Shown: positions 12,431 to 23,433 of the stretch, one piece after another
How positions within the stretch are numbered: the stretch's first letter is position 1
Layout: every line of letters starts with the position of its first letter
From: Mya arenaria
Lineage: Eukaryota > Mollusca > Bivalvia > Myida > Myidae
Assembly (NCBI RefSeq): GCF_026914265.1
Contig: NC_069125.1
Span: 63,601,479-63,665,478 of the forward strand
Length of the DNA stretch: 64,000 nucleotides
Direction of reading: 5' to 3'
Position numbers and translations under genes: made by a program
The notes under the pieces: generated by a model
What the model was told of the DNA's origin: nothing
The model's input: only the letters and a program-made list of their open reading frames with translations
The model's database searches: none

Positions 12431-13144
12431 ATGGATCAACAGTTATTACCAGAAATTCTACCGATTACAGATGCTACAAGGGACAGGATCTTGCAGTTGG
12501 CCAATAATATTTCGAACCACCGCATGGAAAATGTTGAATATGAATTTGAGTCTATAATGTCTGTTTTAACCCAGCTGTCATATCATATTGATGTTTCATC
12601 TGTTTTGGACAAAGTAAAAGATGCCTTTGACGCTATAATAACGAGTACTAATGGCAGTGAAGACAGTGCTGTTACTTATGGTACACCTGATTTGGTGTAT
12701 ACGTTTAATAAAGGTAGACCCTCCTTTAACATCCCAGAGGAAACACTTGTCTATTTTATCGAAAAGGGGTTTACTGTTAGACAAATGTCAGAGATGATAG
12801 GAATCAGTGACAAAACAGTGGTAAACCGAATGGCAGACTACAATCTGTCAATAAGAGGTTCATACTCCTCGTTGTCTGATGAAGAACTCGAGACAATTGT
12901 TGGTAACAAAATTTCCGAATTCCCATCTGTTGGGTACAAGTCAATGCAGGGCCATTTGAGAGCTGATGGGATCAGAATTACTGAAGCAAGACTTAGAAGA
13001 ATCATGAGGGCTCAAGATCCACTGGGCGTATTACTTAGGAATGTTTTCTTCCAAACATATAGAATAAGGAGGAGGACATACTCTGTCAGGGCGCCGATGT
13101 CGTTGTGGCATATTGATACCAACCACAAACTCATCAGGTTATAA
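12431..13144 (+). pseudogene. Truncated integrase-type protein (237 aa)
   Basis: The frame encodes a leader of about 90 aa, a helix-turn-helix-like segment (IPEETLVYFIEKGFTVRQMS, about residues 100-135), a second helical segment (GYKSMQGHLRADGIRITEAR) and then RRRTYSVRAPMSLWHIDTNH. The last part is the start of a retroviral-type integrase core as found in a family of intronless or single-intron integrase-domain proteins of fish and invertebrates, where HID supplies the first catalytic Asp. The frame ends a few residues later and I found no continuation carrying the other catalytic acids. The sequence CATCAGGTTATAA could be a splice donor, so an exon beyond my recognition is possible, but a decayed mobile gene is more likely. 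Confidence 0.6.
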
Positions 13145-14027
13145 ATGTCTTAAATTTTAATTTTAATTTAAAAGAAATTAACAATTAATGATTATTAATA
13201 AAGTTAATCAATTTTATTTAATTGACTCAATATATACAGTTGAATATTTGCACACTGGGTTTTAGCACTGTATCTGAATTATCGACCTGAAAATATTCTG
13301 CAAAAAGTACAGTAATAGTATTCACAGATTACTTTTTAAGTATTTTTGATAAAACACTGATTTAAAGAACAATCATGTCATGCAGCTGCCAGGACTCGTG
13401 ATTTGGAAACATATCAATTTGATTTGATATAAAGCAAGTTTACCACTTGTAAACTGCCAATGTTATTGATTGTATGTCTATTAAACAATCGCCCCTCTTA
13501 ACCGTACACCTAACTTACCTGTATTCAAACGACTGTTTAACCAGCCGTGTTGATTCATTGATAAAGCGAGACGCTATCGAGAAAGAAATGTTTGTTATGT
13601 TTAGTTGTCTCCCATAGATTTCAAATCACGGAAGTAAATTAACGCTGTAACGGTCTTCAAGTAAGTGCATTTATTGATACTGTGAAATTGATTATTAAAG
13701 ATGATCATGGATACATTTAAAGATATTCAGTATTGTCGTTGTCACTTTGTACTGATTTATAAAATCATATTATGAACATGTATTATAGTTTCACATGGCC
13801 GTCTTTGTTCATATCAGTAACGAAATAAGAGCACTAAATGTGATAGTAATAAGTAAAATAACGATATTTCGACCTGATTTACTTATCTTATGGCTTAAAC
13901 ATGTATTGCCAGTAACAGTTTGTCAGCTAAATAAGCAATAGTGGTTCTGTTAATTATGTGTGTATGTTTTATAAAATAAACAACTGGCTACCTTTCTATT
14001 ATTAAAGAAAATATTCAAGTGTAAAAC
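13145..14027. other. Upstream spacer of MIEAP-like copy 2
   Basis: AT-rich sequence without recognised genes. It should hold the promoter of copy 2, but I see no strong core element. Unlike copies 3 and 4, which share their upstream DNA, it shows no obvious similarity to the other copies' upstream regions. Confidence 0.4.
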
Positions 14028-16925
14028 ATGCCGACGCCAGAGAAAGTCCCATGTGTTTCGAACGGCAGATGCCCAAAGACAGCATGGGGCACAGACGATG
14101 GGGAAGGGAGTTGCGAAGCTCTGGGTGCTGGTGAAAGGTCAAACTCCTCTTCCGGTAGCCCTGGCAACGTTAAAGGTGGGTCAGCAGGTCGCTCCTTTGC
14201 CCGGCTAACGTTATCGGCCACGGATGAGCTGATGCACCACGTGGCCGCGATACAGAGGCTTGGAGATGCCCCCAGAGACGAGCTTCAAGCGGTGAAGGAA
14301 ACGGTATATACACTGATATTCATTTTGCCATTTCTCATCAGTCTAACGAGTCCAGAACATTTCAAAGGACGATAAGATTATCATAATTACAAACAAGAAA
14401 TAATAAGCTTTTATTCAGTACAAAATTTAACATGCATTAATATTAACAAAATTTAAATGGAATCGCATTTGGTCAAAATTTCTTCATCAACATGCATTGC
14501 TGTTGCCATAACAATGTGTGGTAATTTACTCTTTAATTTTAAAACAGGAACGTGCATACAGAAGTCTTATTAAAACTCTAAAAAGTGGAAATTTAAATCT
14601 TCACAAAGAAGTCGAAGCATTAAAAGTGAATGGATCGCCAAGTGATGTCGACCATGAGAAAGGAAGAGCGCAAGCATTTGAGGCCAAATATAGAGAGCTG
14701 GCTAAAAGGGCTAAATCTGAGATATATAAACTTGAACAAGTAAAATTGAAATACGAGAATGATGTTAAGATGTCTCAGGACATAATTTCTGATAGGGAAA
14801 ATGAGATTTGCGTTGTACGAAAGGAGCTGGAGCATGCCGAATCGTTGACAAAACATTTGAATTTAAAATTAAAAGAAACAGAATCAGCACTTGAAAGTGC
14901 ACTTCAGGACAAAGAAATCCTACAGAAGGCTTTGCGCTCATCGAGGGTAACGCTAAATGGAAGTGGAGGATCACCTAGAGAAGTAGATCGTCTTCAGAGG
15001 GAAGTTTCAAAAGCAAATGAAAGAGAAAGAGAATGCATAAAACAACTTGAACGCGTAAGAACCGAATTGAGAGACGTTAAACATGAGTTGGATGATACGA
15101 AAACTAGGTGAGTAAATGATGGTTACTAATTGGAAGTTGTACCCCCCCCCCCCCCAAAAAAAAAAAAACAACAACAAAAAAACAACAACAATACTTGAAA
15201 TCGAAATATTCATAAGGTAAACACCATATTTACTGTGCAAATAAAATGGTGCAAATCTTTTCATTTAAAAGGCACCTGTGTTCTAATAGTTGAGAGCTAC
15301 TTAATACATTATTTGCATTTAAATACGACTGCAACCGTGAACTATTTTTCTAGACTAAGCAAGTTAATGGGTCAGAAGTTGACGGACGCCAACCCGAACA
15401 TCGCGGACCTGAGCGACAGAAACAGGCCCACCAAGCTGTCGGAGCGCTACTCGGAGCTGTACGACAACCAATGGACGGACGCCTTCGAAACGCTCGATAA
15501 AGTATATGCAGACGAGAAGGAAACTATTGGCAGACTGATCAGTATCCTCTTGGTAAATCAATTATTAAGTGTTCATAACTTAGTGTCGGATTCAGTTGAA
15601 TCACTCTTCATGCTTTAAATGCATGTAGTTTATATAAAAACTTTATATATTTAAATATTCAAAGCATTGAACACCTTTACAAATGAATTATGCTGATGTC
15701 TTTCTATCGATTTCAGGAAACGTCGGCATTCTGTATGAAACAATCGCAGAGACAGATGGCAAGGATCAAGTCGGCTGTCATTGCATCTGACGACAAAGTA
15801 AAGAATCTAGTAATTGTTTCAAGCAGTAGAAATATAATGGTCCTTATTTGTGTTTCGCAATATGTCTTTATCTTTTCTTTATTAACTGTTTACTTTTTTA
15901 GGATTTAGCATTACCAATCCCTGTAAGCAAACAACTCAAAGATTGCCGTAAAGCTGCCGCTGAAACTTCTGCCCAGAACATGATACAGGTCTGAGAGTCT
16001 ATATAGAACAATTTATTTCATTTTCATTCCAAATAATAACATTCTCTGTATCATAGAAAACGTCGAGCTTTTTCAACAATTAGCATTCATGATTAACTTC
16101 ATACTGTAAACTCATATGCACCTTGTTTTTTTATGAATTAATAAAATACGGTTTGTTTGGCAGAAATACAATCGTCAATTACGTCAGTCAACATCCAAAA
16201 CAGCAAGAGATGCTGTCCGTGTAAAAGAATTTCTTGAAGAATGTTTTTACGTTTGCTGGTTGATGAGCATACAAGACCCACCGGTGGTTCTTGATGAGGA
16301 TTTTCAGTCTGGAGGCAGGTTTGATTCAGAGGTATACAAGGCCTACACAAAGAGTGGTCCCACAAACGACTTTCTTGTGTGGCCCGCTATGTTCCTTCAT
16401 AAAGGTGGCCCTGTGCTGTGCAAAGGCGTTGCTCAGGCTCAGGAAAAAATACAACCATCTCGTGAACATAAACTTGAATTATCGCGAAGAAAGACAGAGA
16501 AGCCATCCTCTCACCATCTTCCACCTTCAGCGGCGGTGCGTCCAAGCTCTGTCAGATCTTCATTGAAGCGTCCTGAGTCTGACAAGTTGAAGCGATTCCT
16601 TCCTAAATCGGAAAATGCGTCGGTGTATAACCCGATAGTGAGGAATGGACCGAATGATATACATTCGGAAGATGATTCCGGTATAAATACGAAACTGACA
16701 GTGCGACATTCATCAGCCAGAAAAATACAAGTTGCGCAGAGACTTGATCGCAATGGACATCAGCATTATTTAAACAGCCAAGAAGGTGAGATAACAACGG
16801 TTGACGTTGACCAATACTGTTCACTTTTGGCCCTACATAATAATAGTTACAAAACAGTTGAGAAAATCATGGGTAAAGAAAAGTTCATAAGATGTCACGA
16901 ATATATAAGAAATAAGTATGGCTAA
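14028..16925 (+). CDS. SPATA18: Mitochondria-eating protein-like, copy 2 (6 exons, 654 aa)
   Basis: Exons read as 14028-14303, 14548-15107, 15354-15552, 15717-15797, 15902-15988 and 16164-16925. All junctions are AG/GT and in phase, giving 654 codons with no stop. The first 92 residues are Gly/Ser-rich and end in a helical stretch (HHVAAIQRLGDAPRDELQAV). Residues of about 93-278 form a long coiled coil with a SPSDV...EFEAKYRELAKRAKSE-type core. The MIEAP C-terminal domain follows, with DPPVVLDEDF, GGRFDSEVYKAYTKSGP, DFLVWPAMFLHKGGP and LCKGVAQ, then a basic, Ser-rich linker and a short helical end (VEKIMGKEKFIRCHEYI). The linker and C-terminal helix are longer than in copy 1. This is the best-preserved member of the longer type. 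The family role is mitochondrial quality control; function in this organism is inferred. Confidence 0.88.
15141..15190. repeat. Poly-C/poly-A tract in intron 2 of copy 2
   Basis: A run of about 14 C is followed by about 12 A and CAA repeats, inside the intron between the coiled-coil exon and the 199-nt exon. Confidence 0.9.
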
Positions 16926-17281
16926 CATGTACATGCGGGGTGCGGATGAATGGCATTTATAGATTGCTCATTATGTCTTACCAGTGTTTAAGTAGTACTT
17001 GATTATATTTTGTAAATGTTGATGTATGTCTGTGTTCAGATCAGAAACGTTACGTAAACATTCGGGCAGTTCATTGCTGATCGTACCAAGGCTGTAGCCA
17101 CCGTACCCGTTTCCAAAATTAAGGAACGTACAATTAGTTTATAGAGAGGAGCATTTATGTAACTTGCCAGTAGTGTTACTGGGCTGGGCATCTTGTTCGT
17201 TCTTGCTTTATTAGTATTTGTGTTTAATTTACTTATTACTGTGTTATTGTACATTCTATTTGTATTTGTCTTTTTCTTTTT

Positions 17282-17287
17282 AATAAA
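17282..17287 (+). terminator. Candidate polyadenylation signal of MIEAP-like copy 2
   Basis: AATAAA lies about 355 bases after the stop codon of copy 2. A second AATAAA follows near 17344. Confidence 0.4.
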
Positions 17288-17589
17288 CTAGAATTATTTT
17301 ACTAACACTTGTGCATTATACGACTTTATAACCAGAATATATAAATAAAGGTTAATATTTAGAGTATGTTTTTGTTTGTTTAATGTTATTGTTGAAACGA
17401 GAGAGCATGAATATCCAGAGCCGTGGCATGTTTGCCTACGTTCGTGGATATTTATGTTCACATGATGAGTAACGTGTCCATGTGATTACTGATATGATTA
17501 AATGATAATGCTACAGTTCGTGCCTTTATATATGGGTTTGTTAAATGTTTGACTAACCTTGTCCCTGTGTTTTTTTATTGAAGTTGCAA

Positions 17590-18670
17590 TGCGAAGAAAC
17601 CCATTTTTTTTTTAAATTCATGATATATTTGGTTCAACTGAAAGCTAATACCAAATATGAACAATAACTAGCATAAATCTGGTTCATACAATCAGTGATG
17701 TAAGTGTTAATCAATTGAGTTTATTATTGTATCATTAGTTGATGGCTACCGTATTAGGCGTTGTTTCCGTTATTTCATGTGTGTGTGTGTTTTATTGTTG
17801 ATGCATGCAGTCATCTCGTTTTTGCGCCCTTCTTACGCTGTCTAAGCATATCAGACACTTAAAAATGAATGCTGATGTCTGCAATAAAAAGTATTAGCTT
17901 CTTAATATTTTAGGATAACGGATAGTTTAAATGATCCAGGTGTCATTAAAGGTTTATATATATGTATGCTTGTATGCTTGTATGTATCGCAAATATTAGT
18001 GGGCCAATGACAATCGAGAATTAATCCCATTTTCTTAGCTCCATAATATGTACAGCAGTGTTTAGCAGTAAAAAACCATTTATTTGCGAGGAGTATTTTG
18101 TCGGTCTGTATACATGATCTGGTGGAGTTGTCCGTTTTCCCTAAGTCGCTGTTCCAACTGCACTTACGAAAAATAACTATGATTTACAGCTAAGGGTACC
18201 GTATATGTTACAATTTTGAAATACAGATTAAGCATTAACGTTAGATTATCTACTTATTTTATTATTTTCATTCTAATATACGAACAAGCAAGCACACTTC
18301 AGTATCAACATGAATGTTATTTGTTGATTCCTTTACATCACGCGAAAATAGATGAGAATAGCGTGATTGGAAAGAGGATTTACATAACACCATTATGAAT
18401 GGCAAAATTAAACTACGTCATCCCGCTGGTTGTACTTTGTAAGATACTGATATAACTGAGTAATCCAGCTATAAACAATTTACTGATTTTTAACAAAACA
18501 AAACCCTGAAATTCAAACATCAGTGCTTTTTCCTTTATTTACAACCAACAATTGGTTTGATTTACTATTAATATTCACAAAGCCGCTATAATTAACCACT
18601 GCACGACAATCATTGACTAATTTGTTTAAGCAATAACGCCTAAGCAATTTAATTTCGCGCCAAAATGCCA
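17590..18670. repeat. Segmental duplicate of 27300-28100
   Basis: Matching runs in the same order include GTATTTTGTCGGTCTGT (18093 and 27519), GAACAAGCAAGCACNCTTCAGT (about 18282 and 27812), GCGAAAATAGATGAGAATAGCGT (18341 and 27872) and TCAGTGCTTTTTCCTTTATTTA (18520 and 28058). The similarity corresponds to the DNA downstream of MIEAP-like copies 2 and 3 and belongs to the array's repeating unit. TTTCGCGCCAAAA at 18653-18665 is an E2F-type match in the tail. Confidence 0.75.
17801..17878 (-). pseudogene. Decayed copy of the last tetraspanin exon
   Basis: Read on the minus strand, the segment starts after TTTTTATTGCAG and continues ACATCAGCATTCAT, then CTGATATGC and CGAGATGAC. It aligns base by base with the terminal exon of the intact tetraspanin gene (46389-46270), including the acceptor. 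The frame of the parent gives TSAFIFKCLICLDS before it degrades. It lies downstream of MIEAP-like copy 2 in convergent orientation, the same arrangement as the intact pair around 45-46 kb. Confidence 0.7.
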
Positions 18671-19145
18671 CTTGACTACATAGAGGACAGAGCTTTTGAG
18701 TCAAATAAGTGCGAATATCAAATATAAATTCATTTTGGTGTTCGAAAAAAGGTTCGAGCTTTCCTGGCCTGGAATCGTTGCGTCTGCTCCATTTTCAGAA
18801 GAATGCCAATATGAACCCTTACATATACCAACAACTTTTAGAAAACATACAATGTATTTCATTAGAATGGACAAAATGAGTTCGACATTTCTTTTCTTGT
18901 TAACAGGCTTTTTGTTGCGTGTAACATTTATTCATACAACACTATGCACTTTTTATCAAAATTCTGACTTTATATGAACACTGTGACTCATGTATGAGGA
19001 TATGTGAAGGTTTGTGTACTCAACAAATTGACATAAAAAGGAAGCATTGCACATTTGATTTAAGTCTCTTTAAGTGATAAAGTGATGCCTTAAAGTTTAT
19101 GAAAGATATTATGAATTGCCGTTTGTTAATATGCACTCGAAATTT

Positions 19146-19254
19146 GTTGAAGAAGCCAGAGATTCCTGAATGGCAACGGTGTTTGTTGGTCGCCTCTGGG
19201 GCCTCGATATTTGTCGGCTAATTTGCAACATATGTATGAGTTGACGGTCTGTCC
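19146..19254 (-). pseudogene. Decayed copy of tetraspanin large-loop exon
   Basis: The plus-strand text around AGAAGCCAGAGATTCCTGAA, GTTTGTTGGTCG and GACGGTCTGTC aligns with the intact exon at 47060-47170, which encodes the second half of the large extracellular loop (the CCKL motif). Point changes and small gaps remove the frame. The relic lies about 1.3 kb beyond the terminal-exon relic at 17.8 kb, in the same order as in the intact gene. Confidence 0.7.
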
Positions 19255-19889
19255 GAAAAGGCAAACGGTACAATTTTGATCCTAGCAATAATTTTAATGA
19301 ACATAATTTTTATCATGTGACAATTGCTTTTGTATGTTTCATATGCAAGGGATAGTCGTAATATAGTTTTATCTTTGTTGCAATCAGCAGTAGCACTGTG
19401 GTATTCCCGTAACAACTAACGTTTTTGTTTAGAAATCAAAAAGGTCGCCTAAAGGTCGCCTAAAAATGATACAAACAGCAAAATGTGTGTTGATGCCACA
19501 AAGCCATAATTACACGTTTATTTGTACATTCTGCAGGATACCTTAATCTAGCTTGAACGGCTCGATACTTTTGGGTTATGATTAATTATAAAGATACAAG
19601 ACTTTGAGTTTTTCATATGCATATTGTCTGCACGCAACAAAAATCAATCGTATAAAGCTGTTGATAATTAGAAATGTTGTATGGGATGATTTTGCGTTGT
19701 ATTAAGATGAGTGGAGTACAGAGCTATGTGACCGCTCATTTATTTCCACAGATCGTTCAAGATTTAGAAAGCAAATGAACTTAACACCAAAACTCCAGCT
19801 CTTAAAACACTAAGTTTGTTCAAATCATGATTTAGGTCAGGGTTATCCCTACTTTAGCTTGTGGCTTATTTTTTATTTAATATACGCGT

Positions 19890-20660
19890 TTTGGCGGTAT
19901 TGCACTAGCTACCAATGACAGTGAGGCTATTCTTGCCACACTTTGGCGATGTGTGAATCAGTAAAACAACTCTTCCCAAATGCATGTATTCGTAGCAAAT
20001 ACAGTATATACTATATACTATGAAACGCATGGCTTTCATATTTAATGTAAAACATTAAATCATTTAAGTTGTGCTTAAAATATAATTAAAATCTTGTTAT
20101 GTTTTGTAGTGTAAAAACGTGAGACCATTACTATTGTAAAATAAAACTAAAGAACATGTTTGAAATGAAAACAATACCGCCTTTATGAAAAACAATTTTA
20201 TAAACTGTTTAAAGTAAAAAGAAACATCTGTATATAAAAAAACGTATGCCTTATACCGTGATAACAAACCGCTGGCCACATATAATGGGTATAAAATAAC
20301 TTGTCCCTAAACTCGTGTGACACGCTGTGGGTTTTTCTTATGAACCATAGGACTCGATTCATCAAAGCTCAGAGAAAAACGTTTTGGAGGATGTTTTGCT
20401 AATTGAAAATAATCTGATGTTTGATAAATGGGTAAAATTGAGATTTCTATGACAATTCATTACATTGAACAGTAATCAGTATGACTTATACAACGCACGA
20501 CATGTACGTAACCCGGCTATGCAATTACCATGGCCGTATCAATGCACGAGTTTCCAATGAAACTGAGGCTATTTTTGTCATACTTTGCCGATGTGTGCAT
20601 CAGAGGGGCACCTCTTTCGGAATGCATGTATTTGTAGGAAATATAATTCGCCAAATATGT
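19890..20660. repeat. Degenerate direct duplication of about 110 bp
   Basis: Segments at about 19910-20000 and 20545-20640 share GAGGCTATTNTTGNCA, ACTTTGNCGATGTGTG, ATCAG and ATGCATGTATT in order, about 630 bases apart. No protein similarity is recognised in either copy. Confidence 0.5.
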
Positions 20661-20959
20661 TCTTATAATAATCTGTGGTCAGGGTTGGTCACGCAATGGA
20701 AAAAAATCTTATGAAACCAGAAAGTGTAGCTCTTTGCCAGTCACGAAAGGCCAAAAAGAGATCGTCTACCGATAATGACAATTACATGACGCTTTAATCG
20801 GATTACGACCGCTCTCGTTTATACCTTTGTTGAGGAACAAAATAACAATATGTAAAGAGCGGTTGCGAGTCTACTTGTAAGTGTATCTATCCGAAAAGGA
20901 AGTTGCAGGTGATCTTTACACTGAACCTAGTAAGCTAACCTACCATCACAAAACACTTA

Positions 20960-22080
20960 AGTCGTGATTCTGTATATATCATTGTTGTTCACCTTGCACG
21001 ATCCTACGAGTATCTGTATGGCGTAGATCGGGTCATACACTGTGGAGTAGTCCCACGTGTACACGTACCTGAATGACGTAGCACTCAGACGTGGATCACA
21101 CATGTACTTGCAAGTTCACATAGCGTTTTATAACCTCCCGTATGAGTCTACATAGATTGGTTGGTCGTTTTTTGTGTGTGACTAGTATATCTCTCGTTAT
21201 CTTAACACTTGTCAATATTTATATTTGGGTGGTTTAGAAGTAAGCATGGGCTAGCCAAGAAAATAGTAACGTTAGTATATTTTATACAGCATTCCGTTTT
21301 GTCCCATGAATAACCTTAGTTATAAGGTTAGTGTTAGCCCCACCTTAGCGCTCATTATTAAAAATACAGAGGCATGTATGCATTTCAAAAAATATTAATT
21401 GCAAAGGCGTTAAATGTTTTGTGAGCGACAATAGTAGAATTCCTCCACCAAATGTATTCAAGCAATGCCTGGATCTCAGGATCGGTCCAACTCTCGATGA
21501 AGTACTGTTACGGATAGTTGGTCTAAATATGTACATTTGTAAATAGTTTGTTATACTATCTTTGTTTAAGCTACGATGGGAATTGAGGGCGTATTTTATG
21601 AATTATTCAACGTCAAGGTACTAAGTGACAGGTCGTGTCGAACTCGTATGGATGAAGGGAAAACGTAACACAAGCTTTGAATGAAAATAGGGCATTTATT
21701 AATGCCAAAAAGTGTTTTTACGAAATATCGTAAAATAAATAACAATTGTAACACATTCTCTTAAAATTGAAGTTATAATAGAATTACATAGTAGTATACA
21801 AGTTTAGTTGAATCTGAATAGCACCTTTTGTTATGATAAAGGTTTAAGTCGGATGCTCATGGAATACACCGAATCAATATGGTGGGTGGGTTCGGTCGTG
21901 AAAGGGTCTTGAGTGGTGAGTGAGTGAAACGACGGGCGAGTATTTCGGCAGGTTGGGTATATGGACGGGCAGGCGTGAGAGCGAGGTAGCGAGTGCCATG
22001 ATATCGTTCATATGATCTTTTCTGAATATCACATAGAAGGAATCATCGCTCAAGCCGTTCAGCACTATCAGTGCTTTGAT
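20960..22080. other. Intergenic; partly similar to 43.2-43.45 kb
   Basis: Short stretches such as GCACTCAGACGTGGATCACAC (about 21080) resemble GCACTCAAAAGTAGATCACAC at about 43221, and a GTGACTAGTA stretch follows at both places. This suggests that the duplicated unit reached this far in copies 2 and 4. No genes were recognised. Confidence 0.4.
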
Positions 22081-22104
22081 AAATTCCGTGACCTACTGAC
22101 AGTC

Positions 22105-22400
22105 TGCTACATAGAGAAACACGGAATTGGAACGCAATTGGATTATTCACTCGTAGGTGTAAAACCATAATATTATTTTTGTTTATGGGTTTACACTATG
22201 TATTGACATGTTCTAGATTTAAAATACATTCTTTCTATCAATAAACTATTTGGTAAAATCAAATTTTGGTTTTACTTCCGGATTGGGATTTCCAGGTAAT
22301 TGTTTAATGACTTTCGTTTTCGTTTTCAGTACTAGCAAACGTTTAAAAATGTATGGCGATCTTATAAAACTTATGGCGTGTAAATGTCTATATTGTATGT
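22105..22400 (+). repeat. Upstream duplicate block of MIEAP-like copy 3 (pairs with 31595-31855)
   Basis: This block matches the block ahead of copy 4. Both contain AAACACGGANTTGGAACGCAATT, GTTCTAGATTTAAAATA, TTTGGTAAAATCAAATTTTG and TTTTACTTCCGGATTGGG. In both places it is followed by a trinucleotide repeat and then by the promoter side of a MIEAP-like copy. Confidence 0.85.
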
Positions 22401-22421
22401 CTTCAAACATGTACTATGATG

Positions 22422-22423
<2 letters not shown>

Positions 22424-22463
<40 letters not shown>

Positions 22464-22625
22464 TATTATTATTAGTATTATTAGTATTATTATTATTATT
22501 AGAAGTAGTAGTAGTAATAGTAGTGGTGGTGGTGTGGTGGTGTGGTGGTGGTGGCGGTGGTGGTGGTGGCGGCGGCGGAAGTGGTGGCAGTAAGTAGTAA
22601 AGGTAGTGGTAGTGTAAAGTATTAT
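22424..22625. repeat. Trinucleotide microsatellite (AAT/ATT, AGT, GGT)
   Basis: Runs of AAT, then ATT and AGT, then GGT/GGC make up about 200 bases. The position within the duplicated unit corresponds to the 5.2-kb array at 31870-37065. Confidence 0.95.
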
Positions 22626-22889
22626 TAATGTGTTAGAGCTGTAGTCTAGTGGTCTTGCGGAAATACATTATTTTGTCAATCCAGAGGCCCCATCGTCGGC
22701 CCTACCTACACATTGAATTATACCAGCAGTATTTGAGGACATGTGTTAAACAGCTTTGACACTTTAGTATGACTTTGTACTAGTACTACTACTACAACTT
22801 TTAATACTGACAGTCTGCTATTAGTATTACTACGACGACGAAGAAGAAGTGAGGATGACAAAAAAAAAAAAAAACTTTTTTTCTATTTA

Positions 22890-23433
22890 CCTCAGTAGTA
22901 GAGTATTCATACTTTAAACCAAAAACATATTAAATATTGCAACGTTTGATACGGCATTCTAATTATGTATTATGTTGTCATGTTAATAAAAATAGTATGA
23001 CCGGATATGTTCAAGTTCGAAGGGCTACATTTATTAACTAATGATAACTATAACCTGGGAGTATTTCTTGGTCCCGGCTATTACTTAGTATCGCTATTTG
23101 GCCAGTTTATTTGATATCTTTCAAAAATAAGGCTTCTTGAAACAGGAATTTGATATTTAAAATAGACGAAAAAATCTTTATGGCTACAGTAATACTTTTA
23201 TATCGATAGAAATTTGTGAAATTGAAATGATAAAAAATAGTGATGGTTATATTGCAGTGTACGATATTTCTAACTTTGTTCTCCAAGAGGAGGTTTGTCG
23301 TTGATCAAGCAGGCAATTTAAGATTTTACTGTTCCGGATAAAACATAGATACCGGATGCATAATAAGACCATGTAATATTTTCCACCATTGCACACTTTA
23401 GCATGGGACACTGTAAACTTTTGACACTCATTT
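22890..23433 (+). promoter_or_regulatory. Upstream region of MIEAP-like copy 3, shared with copy 4
   Basis: The 540 bases before the first exon are nearly the same as 37370-37922 before copy 4. Shared runs include TACCTCANTAGTAGAGTATT, GAGTATTTCTTGGTCCCGGCTAT and GGAGGTTTGTCGTTGATCAAGC. If these copies are transcribed, the promoter is expected here. No core promoter element stands out. Confidence 0.4.

Noticed and set aside
22630-22720. tRNA-like box A (TAGTCTAGTGGT)
   Set aside because: No convincing box B or cloverleaf follows. It may be a fragment of a tRNA-derived SINE, but I could not define ends.
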